From: Streptomyces sp. Root1304
Lineage (GTDB): Bacteria; Actinomycetota; Actinomycetes; Streptomycetales; Streptomycetaceae
DNA: 64,000 nucleotides
Direction of reading: 5' to 3'
NCBI RefSeq assembly: GCF_001426405.1
Contig: NZ_LMEP01000022.1
Span: 396,066-460,065, forward strand
Part shown: piece after piece, positions 16,568 through 24,317 of the stretch
Numbering within the stretch: the stretch's first letter is position 1
Layout of the letters: each line of letters opens with the position of its first letter
Notes under the pieces: generated by a model
The model's database searches: none
What the model was told of the DNA's origin: nothing
What the model saw: the letters and a program-made list of their open reading frames with translations, nothing else
Made by a program: the position numbers and the translations under genes

Positions 16568-17489
16568 GGCCGTACCTCTCCTCGGCCTTCCAGAAGTAGA
16601 CGAAGCCGCCGATGCCGAAGGCCACCGCCCAGCCGAGCGCGGTCAGCCAGACGTGCGAGGGCAGGTTCTCGGCGCCGTATCCCTCGATGAGGGAGTAGCG
16701 GATCAGGTCCATGTAGACCGCCGCCGGGTTGTACATGAGGACGTCGGCGATCCACGCGGGCTTGTCGGCGAGCATCGTGGTGATCGAGAACATGACGCCG
16801 GACGCGTACATCCAGGTGCGCATGATGAACGGCATCAGCTGGGCCAGGTCGGGCGTCTTCGCGCCCATCCGGGCCACGATCATGGCGAGTCCGATGTTGA
16901 ACACGAACTGCAGCAGCAGGGCCGGGATCAGCAGCAGCCAGCGCAGCGAGGGGTAGCTGCCGAAGGAGATCGCGACCGCGACGAGCACGACCATCGAGAA
17001 CAGCAGCTGCTGGAGCTGCTGCAGGGAGAACGAGATCGGCAGCGTGGCCCGGGGGAAGTGCAGGGCCCGGACCAGGCCGAGGTTCCCGGAGATCGCCCGG
17101 ACGCCGGCCATGACCGAGTTCTGGGTGAAGGTGAACACGAAGATGCCGGTGACGAGGAAGGGGATGTAGACCCCCTTGGACATGCCGCGTCCGGCGTCCA
17201 GGATGAGCCCGAAGATCAGGTAGTAGACCAGGGCGTTGAGCAGCGGGGTCGCGACCTGCCACACCTGCCCCAGCTTCGCCTGGCTGTACTGGGCGGTCAG
17301 CTTCGCCGAGGAGAACGCCAGGATGAAGTGGCGGCGGCTCCACAGCTCGCGTACGTACTCGAACAGTCCGGGCCGGGCGCCACTGACCGAGAGACCGTAC
17401 TTCGAGGCCAGCGCGGCGGGGGTCAGGCCCTCGTCGACGGACGGGGGCGCGCTCGTCGCGACCGCCCCGCCCTGGTGTGTGTCACTCAC
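16560..17489 (-). CDS. ABC-2 type permease, polysaccharide export
   Basis: A 309-aa membrane protein with about six hydrophobic helices beginning near residue 60. The pattern (IFGLILDAGRGMSKGVYIPFLVTGIFVF, LHFPRATLPIS) matches TagG/Wzm-like permeases that move lipid-linked polymers across the membrane. It works with the ATPase encoded next, with an 8-bp overlap. The start is GTG. It lies 49 bp after the glycosyltransferase gene. Confidence 0.88.
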   Translation of the reverse strand: MSDTHQGGAVATSAPPSVDEGLTPAALASKYGLSVSGARPGLFEYVRELWSRRHFILAFSSAKLTAQYSQAKLGQVWQVATPLLNALVYYLIFGLILDAGRGMSKGVYIPFLVTGIFVFTFTQNSVMAGVRAISGNLGLVRALHFPRATLPISFSLQQLQQLLFSMVVLVAVAISFGSYPSLRWLLLIPALLLQFVFNIGLAMIVARMGAKTPDLAQLMPFIMRTWMYASGVMFSITTMLADKPAWIADVLMYNPAAVYMDLIRYSLIEGYGAENLPSHVWLTALGWAVAFGIGGFVYFWKAEERYGRG

Positions 17490-17538
17490 AAGTCGAAACT
17501 TTCGTGTTCAAGATGCGCGGCACGTCGGTACCACGATG

Positions 17539-18423
17539 TCAGACGACCGGGGGGCGACCCAGCCGGGTCAGCCGCCACACCGTACGCCACCTCATGGGGC
17601 GGCGCGGTCCGCAGGGGGTCGTCCAGCCCGCACGGAATCCGCCGAACCATGCCTTGAGCGCGGAGGGCGAGGGCCGACGGGCCAGGGTGAGCAGGAGCCA
17701 GACGCCGAGATACACCGGCACCAGGGGCGCGGGCAGATTGCGGCGTGCCAGCCAGACTCGGTTGCGGGCCACGTTGAAGTGGTACGAGGCGTGGCGGGAG
17801 GGTGCTGTGGTGGGGTGCAACAGCACCATGTCGGAACGGTAGTCGATCATCCAGTCGGCGTCGAGCGCGCGCCAGGCGAGGTCGGTCTCCTCGTGCGCGT
17901 AGAAGAACTCGTCCGGCAGGCCGCCGACTTCGGCGAACACCTTGGTGCGGACGGCGTTGGCGCCACCGAGGAAGGTGGTCACCCGCGAGGAGCGCATCGG
18001 GTCGGAGGCGCGCAGCCGCGGCACGTGCCGGCGCTGGGTGGCCCCGGTCTCCGGGTCGGCGATCCGGAAGGTGATGATGCCCAGGCGCGGGTCGGCGGTG
18101 AAGGCCTGCCGGACCAGTTCGGCGGTGTCGGCGTGGGCGAGGAGGCCGTCGTCGTCGAGGAAGAGCAGGACGTCGACGTCGGTGCCGCCGGGGCCGAAGG
18201 CCTCGATGCCGACGTTCCGGCCGGCGGGGATGCCGACGTTCTCCGGCAGGTCGACGGTCCGTACCCAGTCGGGCACCCCGGTGACCGGGGTGCCCTGGCC
18301 GACGACGACGACCTCGACGGGGTCGCCCTCCTGCTTGGCGACCGAGTCGATCAGCGCGCGCAGGTCGTCGGGGCGGTTGCCCATCGTGATGACGACGGCG
18401 CCCACCTTGAGCGGTGCACTCAC
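17539..18423 (-). CDS. Family 2 glycosyltransferase
   Basis: A 294-aa GT-A-fold enzyme. The N-terminal strand VGAVVITMGNRPDDLRAL is followed by the metal/nucleotide motif LLFLDDDGLL near residue 88 and the acceptor-side motif FFYAHEETDLAWRA near residue 185. A hydrophobic segment near residues 240-262 suggests membrane association. It would add a sugar to a lipid carrier or polymer made by the neighbouring enzymes. The GTG start is 8 bp after the stop of the CDP-alcohol phosphatidyltransferase gene; the long frame upstream is a shadow. Confidence 0.88.
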   Translation of the reverse strand: MSAPLKVGAVVITMGNRPDDLRALIDSVAKQEGDPVEVVVVGQGTPVTGVPDWVRTVDLPENVGIPAGRNVGIEAFGPGGTDVDVLLFLDDDGLLAHADTAELVRQAFTADPRLGIITFRIADPETGATQRRHVPRLRASDPMRSSRVTTFLGGANAVRTKVFAEVGGLPDEFFYAHEETDLAWRALDADWMIDYRSDMVLLHPTTAPSRHASYHFNVARNRVWLARRNLPAPLVPVYLGVWLLLTLARRPSPSALKAWFGGFRAGWTTPCGPRRPMRWRTVWRLTRLGRPPVV

Positions 18424-18431
18424 GGCCGGCC

Positions 18432-19211
18432 TCACTTCAGCCTGCTGGAGACCATGATCGACACCAGGTGCAGCACGGTCTGGAGCAGGGCGATGCCGGC
18501 GAGGACGGCGACGCCGAGCCGGGTGAAGAACAGGTCGCCGCGGACCTGGTCCGCGATCGCCAGGACCACGATGAGCAGCGAGGCCTCGATGCCGAGGACG
18601 AGCCGGTGGAACTTCAGCGCCCCGGCGGCCCTGCGGGCCAGCGCCATGCCGGAGGAGCGCGGCTCGGAGGCCGACTCCTTGACCGGCGGCAGTCCGCCCT
18701 GGTGCCGGGCGACACCGACGAGGTCGGTCTCGGCCTTGATCAGGATGGCGCCGAGCGCGGCGAGCGTGCCGAGGAAGGCCCACAGCCAGTCGATCCGGCC
18801 CGAGCCCCACAGGTCGGCGGCGCGCAGGCCGAAGCCGACGAGCACCGCAGCGTCGCACAGGTAGGCGCCGACCCGGTCCAGGTAGACACCGGCCAGCGAG
18901 AACTGCTTCTTCCAGCGGGCCACCTCGCCGTCGACGCAGTCGAGCAGCAGGTAGAGCTGGACCATGAGCGCGCCGAGCAGCGCCCCGGGGATGCCGGGGA
19001 CGAGCAGGGCCGGGGCCGCGAGGACACCCGCGAGGGTCATGACGTACGTGAGCTGGTTCGGCGTGACCTTGGTGCCGACGAGCACGCGGGTGATCCGGAG
19101 CGAGATCTCCCGCATGTACATGCGGCCGCCCCAGTGCTCTCCACTGCGCCGGTCCTTCACACCCGGAGGGTGGACGACCGGGCGGAGCTCAGCTACGGAT
19201 GGCTTTGGCAT
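18432..19211 (-). CDS. CDP-alcohol phosphatidyltransferase with substituted fourth Asp
   Basis: A 259-aa membrane protein of the CDP-OH-P transferase family. The signature begins D91-x2-D94-G95-x2-A98-R99 and continues G108-x3-D112, but the position four residues after D112, where the family has the catalytic Asp, is A116. Several hydrophobic helices follow. It would transfer a phospho-alcohol from a CDP-alcohol to an acceptor, or have lost that ability. It overlaps the 3' end of the glycerol-1-phosphate dehydrogenase-like gene by 23 bp. The second family member in this operon keeps all four Asp. Confidence 0.87.
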   Translation of the reverse strand: MPKPSVAELRPVVHPPGVKDRRSGEHWGGRMYMREISLRITRVLVGTKVTPNQLTYVMTLAGVLAAPALLVPGIPGALLGALMVQLYLLLDCVDGEVARWKKQFSLAGVYLDRVGAYLCDAAVLVGFGLRAADLWGSGRIDWLWAFLGTLAALGAILIKAETDLVGVARHQGGLPPVKESASEPRSSGMALARRAAGALKFHRLVLGIEASLLIVVLAIADQVRGDLFFTRLGVAVLAGIALLQTVLHLVSIMVSSRLK

Positions 19212-20250
19212 AGTCGGCGTACGCGTCCCTGATCTCGTCGTCGGACAGGTCGAGGTGTTCGAGGATGGTGAAGCGGCCCGGCCGGGTCTGCGGGGCGAAG
19301 GACACCGCCTGGACGAACTCGTCCACGGTGAAGCCCATCTCCTCCGGCAGGACGGGAAGTCCGTGCCGGCGCAGGGTCTCGACCATCAGCGCGGAGCCGT
19401 CGCGGGCGCCGCGCAGGTGCATGGCGAAGGCCGCTCCGAGGCCGCACTGCTCGCCGTGGCTGGCGGCGCGGGCCGGGAAGAGCAGGTCGAAGGCGTGGCT
19501 GATCTCGTGGCAGGCGCCCGAGGAGGGGCGGCTGTCCCCGCTGATCGACATGGCGATGCCGGACATCACCAGGCCCTCGGAGAGGGTGACGAGGAAGTCG
19601 TCGTCGCCGACGCCGCCGGGGTGCCGGAGCACGGCCTCGCCGGCGCTGCGCGCCATGGCGGCCGCGAGGCCGTCGACGGGCTCCCCGGTCACCTGGTGCG
19701 ACAGCTCCCAGTCCGCGATGGCGGAGAGGTTGGAGATCGCGTCGCCGATGCCGGAGCGGACGTAGCGCACCGGGGCGTCCCGGATCACGTCGAGGTCGAT
19801 GACCAGCGCGATCGGGGTCGGCACACCGTAGGAGCCGCGCCCGTTGTCGTTGTCCAGGGTGGAGATCGGCGAGCAGATCCCGTCGTGCGACAGATTGGTC
19901 GCGATGGCCACCAGCGGCAGCCCGACCCGGGCCGCCGCGTACTTGGTCACGTCGATGATCTTGCCGCCGCCGAGGGCCACCACGGCGTCGTACCGCTTGC
20001 CGCGCATGGCGTCGGCGAGCTTCACGGCCTCGTCGATGGTGCCGCCGGAGACCGGGTACCAGTCGGCGCCGGGCAGCTCGGGGGCGAAGTGGTCACGCAG
20101 CTTGAGGCCCGAACCGCCGCTGATGGCGACGGCGATCTTGCCGTTGCTGGAGATCCGCTGGTCCGCGAGGAGCGCGGACAGGTCGTCCAGCGCTCCCCTG
20201 CGGATGTCGACGACGACCGGCGAAGGGATCAGCCGGGTCAGTACTGGCAC
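19189..20250 (-). CDS. sn-Glycerol-1-phosphate dehydrogenase-like protein (EgsA/AraM type)
   Basis: A 353-aa iron/zinc-type polyol dehydrogenase. The nucleotide loop GGGKIIDVTKYAA is near residue 94, the segment NLSHDGICSP near 120 is typical of glycerol-1-phosphate dehydrogenases, and metal ligands are predicted at D170, H248 and H265 (GIGD, GACHEISH, SHGEQCG). Such enzymes reduce dihydroxyacetone phosphate to sn-glycerol-1-phosphate, the stereochemistry of archaeal lipids; B. subtilis AraM is the known bacterial case. The GTG start overlaps the upstream nucleotidyltransferase gene by 13 bp. The precise substrate is inferred. Confidence 0.85.
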   Translation of the reverse strand: MPVLTRLIPSPVVVDIRRGALDDLSALLADQRISSNGKIAVAISGGSGLKLRDHFAPELPGADWYPVSGGTIDEAVKLADAMRGKRYDAVVALGGGKIIDVTKYAAARVGLPLVAIATNLSHDGICSPISTLDNDNGRGSYGVPTPIALVIDLDVIRDAPVRYVRSGIGDAISNLSAIADWELSHQVTGEPVDGLAAAMARSAGEAVLRHPGGVGDDDFLVTLSEGLVMSGIAMSISGDSRPSSGACHEISHAFDLLFPARAASHGEQCGLGAAFAMHLRGARDGSALMVETLRRHGLPVLPEEMGFTVDEFVQAVSFAPQTRPGRFTILEHLDLSDDEIRDAYADYAKAIRS

Positions 20251-20975
20251 GCGATCTCACGGCCCTTCGCGAGGTCGTCGTGGTTGTCGATCTCGACCCA
20301 CGTGACGTCGCCGATGGGCTCGACGTCGACGGTGAAGCCGCGGTTGACGAGCTCCTGGTAGCCGTCCTCGTAGTACAGGTCGGGGTCGCGCTCGAAGGTG
20401 GCCTTGAGGGCGTCGGCGAGCTCCTCGGCGGCCTCGGCCTCGATGAGGGTGACACCGATGTACTCGCCGGTGGCGGTGGCCGGGTCCATCAGCTTGGTGA
20501 TGCGCTGGACGCCCTTGCCCTCGGCGGTGATGACCTTCATCTCCTCGTCGGCGAGGTGCTTCACCGTGTCGAGGGCGAGGATGATCTTCTTGCCCTCGCC
20601 GCGGGCGGCGAGCAGGGTCTTCTCGACGGAGACCGGGTGGACGGTGTCGCCGTTGGCGAGGATCACACCGCGCTTGAGGACGTCACGCGCGCACCACAGG
20701 GAGTAGGCGTTGTTCCACTCCTCGGCCTTGTCGTTGTCGACCAGGGTGATCTTGAGGCCGTACTTCGCCTCCAGGGCCTCCTTGCGGTCGTAGACGGCCT
20801 CCTTGCGGTAGCCGACGACGATCGCGACCTCGGTGAGGCCGATCTCGGCGAAGTTCTTCAGCGTCCCGTCGAGGATCGTGATCTCGCCGTCGACGGGCAC
20901 GAGGGCCTTCGGAAGGGTGTCGGTGTAGGGGCGCAGACGCCGTCCGGCACCGGCTGCCAGTACGAGACCGATCAT
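20238..20975 (-). CDS. Phospho-alcohol nucleotidyltransferase (LicC-like)
   Basis: A 245-aa NTP-transferase. The N-terminal loop LVLAAGAGRRLRPYT with PKALVPV, the GDTVHP metal site near residue 109 and the late WVEIDNHDDL motif match the phosphocholine-cytidylyltransferase family, which makes a CDP-alcohol from CTP and an alcohol phosphate. In this operon it would activate glycerol phosphate or a related polyol for the two CDP-alcohol phosphatidyltransferases. The ATG overlaps the stop of the upstream gene (ATGA) and the stop overlaps the dehydrogenase gene, so all three are coupled. Confidence 0.88.
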   Translation of the reverse strand: MIGLVLAAGAGRRLRPYTDTLPKALVPVDGEITILDGTLKNFAEIGLTEVAIVVGYRKEAVYDRKEALEAKYGLKITLVDNDKAEEWNNAYSLWCARDVLKRGVILANGDTVHPVSVEKTLLAARGEGKKIILALDTVKHLADEEMKVITAEGKGVQRITKLMDPATATGEYIGVTLIEAEAAEELADALKATFERDPDLYYEDGYQELVNRGFTVDVEPIGDVTWVEIDNHDDLAKGREIACQY

Positions 20976-22765
20976 GCTGTTTCTCCTTCGTCGTGAACGG
21001 CGGGTGCTCCGGAGGAGACCCAGAAGCGGATGGACTCCACGAGCACCACGAGGGCGACGGCGACCGCGAGGGCGGTCAGTGCCAGGGTGAAGTCGTCGCC
21101 GCGGTCCGCCAGCAGGGCGGCGAGGACGGTCACCAGGAGCGTGCGCCCCTCGTGTCCGCCGGTGACGCGCACCAGCCAGGCGGGCGGTGCGCCGGTGCCG
21201 CCGCGGATGCGGTACACCGTGTCGTAGTGATGGTAGGCGACCGCCGCGACCAGCCCGAATGCGGCGGGGAGCGCGTGAGGCGCGTCCGACTTCGCCGCGA
21301 GGAGCAGGATCGTGCCGTACTCGGCGGCGCGGAAGAGCGGGGGCAGCAGCCAGTCGAGGGGGCCCTTGAGGGGCGCGGCGACAGCGAAGCCGGCGAAACA
21401 GGCGTAGCCGACAGCGGCGGCCACGTTCGACGCGCCCGGGCCGATGACGTACGAGTTGACGAGCACCATCGCCGCGGCGATGGCCGCCAGGATCGGCGCC
21501 GTGAAGGCGGAGCGCGGACCGCGGCGTCCGATGCGGGCGAACATTCCGGCCAGCGGCCCGGAGTCCGCGAGGTCGGCCAGGGCCTGGGCGGCCCGGTCGG
21601 TGCGCTTCGCCTTGCGGGTCAGGGAGCGCAGGACGCGGCCGGCCGTCGTGTAGCAGGCGCCGAAGGCGCAGCCGATGATCAGCGCCCAGAAGACGATCCG
21701 GGGGTTGGTGAAGGCGGTGAGGACCGCGATCATCGCCCAGCGCTCGCCGATCGGCAGGATGATCATGCGGCGGGCCCAGACGGTCCAGCCGAGGCTGTCG
21801 AGCCGGTCGGAGAGGGCCGCGGTGGGGCTGGTGTTGGCGGTGGCGTCGTGGTTGGCCTCGTTGAACGAGAAGTCCACCACGTGCCGGCAGGTCATCAGGA
21901 TCATCGCGCCGAGGGCCAGGGCCCAGACGTCGTCGCCGTTGCGGGCGGCGCCGAGGGCGAGGCCCGCGTAGAAGGCGTACTCCTTGGCGCGGTCGAAGGT
22001 GGCGTCGAGCCAGGCGCCCATCGTCGAGTACTTCAGCGCGTAGCGGGCGAGCTGCCCGTCGGTGCAGTCGAGGACGAAGGAGACCAGGAGCAGGACGCCG
22101 GCGGCGATGTAGCCGCCGCGCTCGCCGGTCGCCGCGCAGGCGGCCGCGACGAGCGCGGTGAGCAGCGAGGCGGTGGTGACCTGGTTGGGGGTCAGTCCGC
22201 GGCGCGCGCACCAGCGGGCGATGTAGCGCGAGTACGGGCTGATGAAGAAGGTGGTGAAGAAGCCGTCGTGGGCCTTGACGGCCGAGCGGAGGCGTACGGC
22301 CTCGTCGTCCACGGCGGCGACGGCGGCGCGGGCCTCGTGGCGGGCCTCGGCGTCGGTGGGGACGGTGGCGACGAGGGTGCCGAGCTGGGGCCGGTGCACG
22401 GCGACGCCGTCGGCGTCGAGGGCGTCGGCGACGGTGCCGGTGAGGTCGTCCCCGTCACCGGCGGTCGCCGAGGCCGCGCCCAGGGCGCGGGTCAGCGCGG
22501 GGCGGGCCCCGCTCTGCGCGGTGAGCGCGCCGGGTGCGGCGGCGGCGGGGAACCGGGGGTCGGTGAGGGCGAGGCGCAGCGCGTGCAGGTGGCCGACGAA
22601 CCGGGGGTCGACGAGCGCGACGCGCTCACCCGCGGGGACGGCGGCCAGCAGGGCGCCTGCCTCCTCGGCGCCGGAGGCGGCCTTCACGTCGAAGCCGAGC
22701 AACCGCAGGTCTCCGTCGAGCGAGGAGCCGGGTGCCGGGGGGCCGGTGAGGATGGCGGTCGACAG
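20972..22765 (-). CDS. Two-domain DUF5941-like/CDP-alcohol phosphatidyltransferase
   Basis: A 597-aa protein if it starts at CTG 22765. A soluble N-terminal domain (~1-150) precedes a CDP-OH-P transferase domain (~165-350) with the full signature D-x2-DG-x2-AR-x8-G-x3-D-x3-D (VLDCTDGQLARY to GAWLDATFD). A C-terminal multi-helix membrane part follows, which I associate with DUF5941. An in-frame stop lies three codons before the CTG, an AAGGAG sits 9 nt upstream of it, and the only later start candidate is TTG 22702, which would cut into the domain. The N-terminal reading STAILTGPPAPGSS looks natural. First gene of the operon. Confidence 0.85.
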   Translation of the reverse strand: MSTAILTGPPAPGSSLDGDLRLLGFDVKAASGAEEAGALLAAVPAGERVALVDPRFVGHLHALRLALTDPRFPAAAAPGALTAQSGARPALTRALGAASATAGDGDDLTGTVADALDADGVAVHRPQLGTLVATVPTDAEARHEARAAVAAVDDEAVRLRSAVKAHDGFFTTFFISPYSRYIARWCARRGLTPNQVTTASLLTALVAAACAATGERGGYIAAGVLLLVSFVLDCTDGQLARYALKYSTMGAWLDATFDRAKEYAFYAGLALGAARNGDDVWALALGAMILMTCRHVVDFSFNEANHDATANTSPTAALSDRLDSLGWTVWARRMIILPIGERWAMIAVLTAFTNPRIVFWALIIGCAFGACYTTAGRVLRSLTRKAKRTDRAAQALADLADSGPLAGMFARIGRRGPRSAFTAPILAAIAAAMVLVNSYVIGPGASNVAAAVGYACFAGFAVAAPLKGPLDWLLPPLFRAAEYGTILLLAAKSDAPHALPAAFGLVAAVAYHHYDTVYRIRGGTGAPPAWLVRVTGGHEGRTLLVTVLAALLADRGDDFTLALTALAVAVALVVLVESIRFWVSSGAPAVHDEGETA

Positions 22766-23177
22766 ACGAACTCACTCCTTGGAGCTGACGAGGGGCCGGC
22801 GGGGCCATGGCGGCCCCGGGCGCGGCGGTGCGGCCCGGCACCGGGCGGCGACACGTCGGCTGAGGCTATCGGATGAACGGAACACGAGTTCACCGAGGCT
22901 TCGCGGGCAGGACTCCCCCGGGCCCAACCGTGTCCGTACGGGTGCGCCGCGCCCTGCGGAGATCATCATGGGCGATCGGCGGCCCGGCTCACAAACCACC
23001 GTCGCGGGCCCGCGCGAGGGCCCTCGGCGACGCCTTCCCGCCATGGCCGGTCCTGCCTGCATCGCCGCAGGTCAGAGCATATGACAACGGTGTTCAGTAC
23101 CGTGTTGCACATACCCCCCACCCGTAGTTCACTTGCGAACCGGGGCACACGAGACGACACGATCTGGAGGCCACGCG
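22766..23177. other. Divergent promoter region, 412 bp
   Basis: This region separates the leftward CDP-alcohol operon from the rightward cation exporter. AAGGAG at 22780-22775 is the ribosome site of the first operon gene. A weak minus-strand promoter candidate is TGAACT (22892-22887), 18 bp, then TAGCCT (22868-22863). The rightward side holds the operator-like dyad at 23080-23113. An 84-codon frame on the plus strand looks non-coding. Confidence 0.45.
23080..23113. promoter_or_regulatory. Operator-like imperfect dyad before the CDF exporter
   Basis: TATGACAACGG on the left and CCGTGTTGCACATA on the right form an imperfect inverted repeat, ending about 65 bp upstream of the exporter start. 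The left half also contains TGACAAC-G-GTGTTCA, a 7-1-7 arrangement like Zur boxes. A metal-responsive Zur or ArsR-type regulator is plausible but not shown. Confidence 0.35.
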
Positions 23178-24119
23178 ATGGGGGCTGGACACGACCACGG
23201 GCACAGCCACGGCGGCCCGCCGCCGACGGGGACCGCGGGCGCCGCGTACAAGAGCCGGTTGCGGATCGCGCTCGGCATCACGCTCTCCGTGATGGTGATC
23301 GAGATCATCGGCGGTCTGGCCGCCGACTCCCTCGCGCTGATCGCGGACGCGGCGCACATGGCGACCGACGCGGTCGGCCTGGCGATGGCGCTGCTCGCCA
23401 TCCACTTCGCGAACCGGCCGCCGTCCGGGAACCGCACCTTCGGGTTCGCGCGGGCCGAGATCCTGGCGGCACTCGCCAACTGTCTGCTGCTCCTCGTCGT
23501 CGGCGGGTACGTGCTGTACGAGGCGATCCAGCGGTTCATCGAGCCGGCCGAGACCAAGGGCGGGCTCGCCATCGCCTTCGCGGTGATCGGTCTGGTCGCG
23601 AACGTGATCTCGCTGTCGCTGCTGATGCGCGGCCAGAAGGAGAGCCTCAATGTGCGGGGGGCCTACCTGGAGGTGCTCGCGGACGCCCTGGGCTCGGTCA
23701 CCGTGATCGTCGCGGCCACGGTCATCCTGACCACGGGCTGGCAGTACGCGGACCCGATCGCCTCGATCGTGATCGGCCTGATGATCGTCCCCCGTACGTT
23801 CAAGCTGCTGCGCGAGACGCTGGACGTGCTCCTGGAGGCGGCGCCTAAGGGCGTCGACATGGCGGAGGTACGGGCGCACATCCTGGCCCTGCCGGGCGTC
23901 GAGGACGTGCACGACCTGCACGCCTGGACGATCACCTCGGGCATGCCGGTGCTCTCCGCGCACGTGGTCGTGGACCAGGGCGCGCTGGACTCGGTCGGGC
24001 ACGAGAAGATGCTGCACTCCCTCCAGGGGTGCCTGGGGTCCCACTTCGACGTGGAGCACTGCACCTTCCAGCTGGAGCCGGTCGGGCACGCGGAGCACGA
24101 GGCCAAGCTCTGTCTCTGA
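23178..24119 (+). CDS. Cation diffusion facilitator (Zn/Co exporter)
   Basis: A 313-aa CDF transporter. The His-rich N-terminus GHDHGHSHGG is followed by six predicted helices. Helix II carries the metal-site pair in LIADAAHMATD (D-x3-H-x2-...D) and helix V the matching pair in LEVLADALGS. The C-terminal cytoplasmic domain ends with DVHDLHAW and VEHCTFQLE. It exports zinc, cobalt or similar ions by proton exchange. The ATG at 23178 has GGAGG 7 nt upstream; the in-frame ATG at 23133 is rejected. Confidence 0.93.
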   Translation: MGAGHDHGHSHGGPPPTGTAGAAYKSRLRIALGITLSVMVIEIIGGLAADSLALIADAAHMATDAVGLAMALLAIHFANRPPSGNRTFGFARAEILAALANCLLLLVVGGYVLYEAIQRFIEPAETKGGLAIAFAVIGLVANVISLSLLMRGQKESLNVRGAYLEVLADALGSVTVIVAATVILTTGWQYADPIASIVIGLMIVPRTFKLLRETLDVLLEAAPKGVDMAEVRAHILALPGVEDVHDLHAWTITSGMPVLSAHVVVDQGALDSVGHEKMLHSLQGCLGSHFDVEHCTFQLEPVGHAEHEAKLCL

Positions 24120-24137
24120 CCACGGCCGGCTGTTAGT

Positions 24138-24161
24138 CTCTTCGTACGAACGCGTGAAGAG
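24138..24161 (+). terminator. Small hairpin after the CDF gene
   Basis: CTCTTC and GAAGAG form a 6-bp stem around a 12-nt loop, 18 bp after the exporter stop and directly before a short ORF. It may end the exporter transcript or belong to the leader of the next gene. Confidence 0.35.
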
Positions 24162-24175
24162 AGGAGCTGAGGTTG

Positions 24176-24247
24176 ATGACCGTCGCGATGGAGGCTGCCC
24201 GCAGCGGCAGCGCCCGGTCGTCCCTCAGCCTCCGGGTCTCCGGCTGA
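24176..24247 (+). CDS. 23-aa leader-type ORF
   Basis: The ATG at 24176 is preceded by GAGGAG and opens a 23-residue peptide (starts MTVAMEAARSGS, ends LRVSG) rich in Ser and Arg. It ends 70 bp before the methyltransferase-acetyltransferase gene, which itself begins with TTG and a weak ribosome site. Position and size fit a leader peptide, but composition alone does not prove translation. Confidence 0.35.
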   Translation: MTVAMEAARSGSARSSLSLRVSG

Positions 24248-24317
24248 CCTGATCCCGGTCCACACACCGGTACGTCACGTCGTCGGCCGGGGCCCTCTCA
24301 CACAAGGGTTTCCCACG

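Noticed and set aside
20238..22211. 657-codon frame ending in the nucleotidyltransferase
   Set aside because: The nucleotidyltransferase starts at ATG 20975 overlapping the upstream stop; the earlier part is a shadow of the two-domain transferase.
22873..23127. 84-codon plus-strand frame in the large divergent gap
   Set aside because: No ribosome site, no domain, and it runs through the operator-like dyad of the CDF gene.
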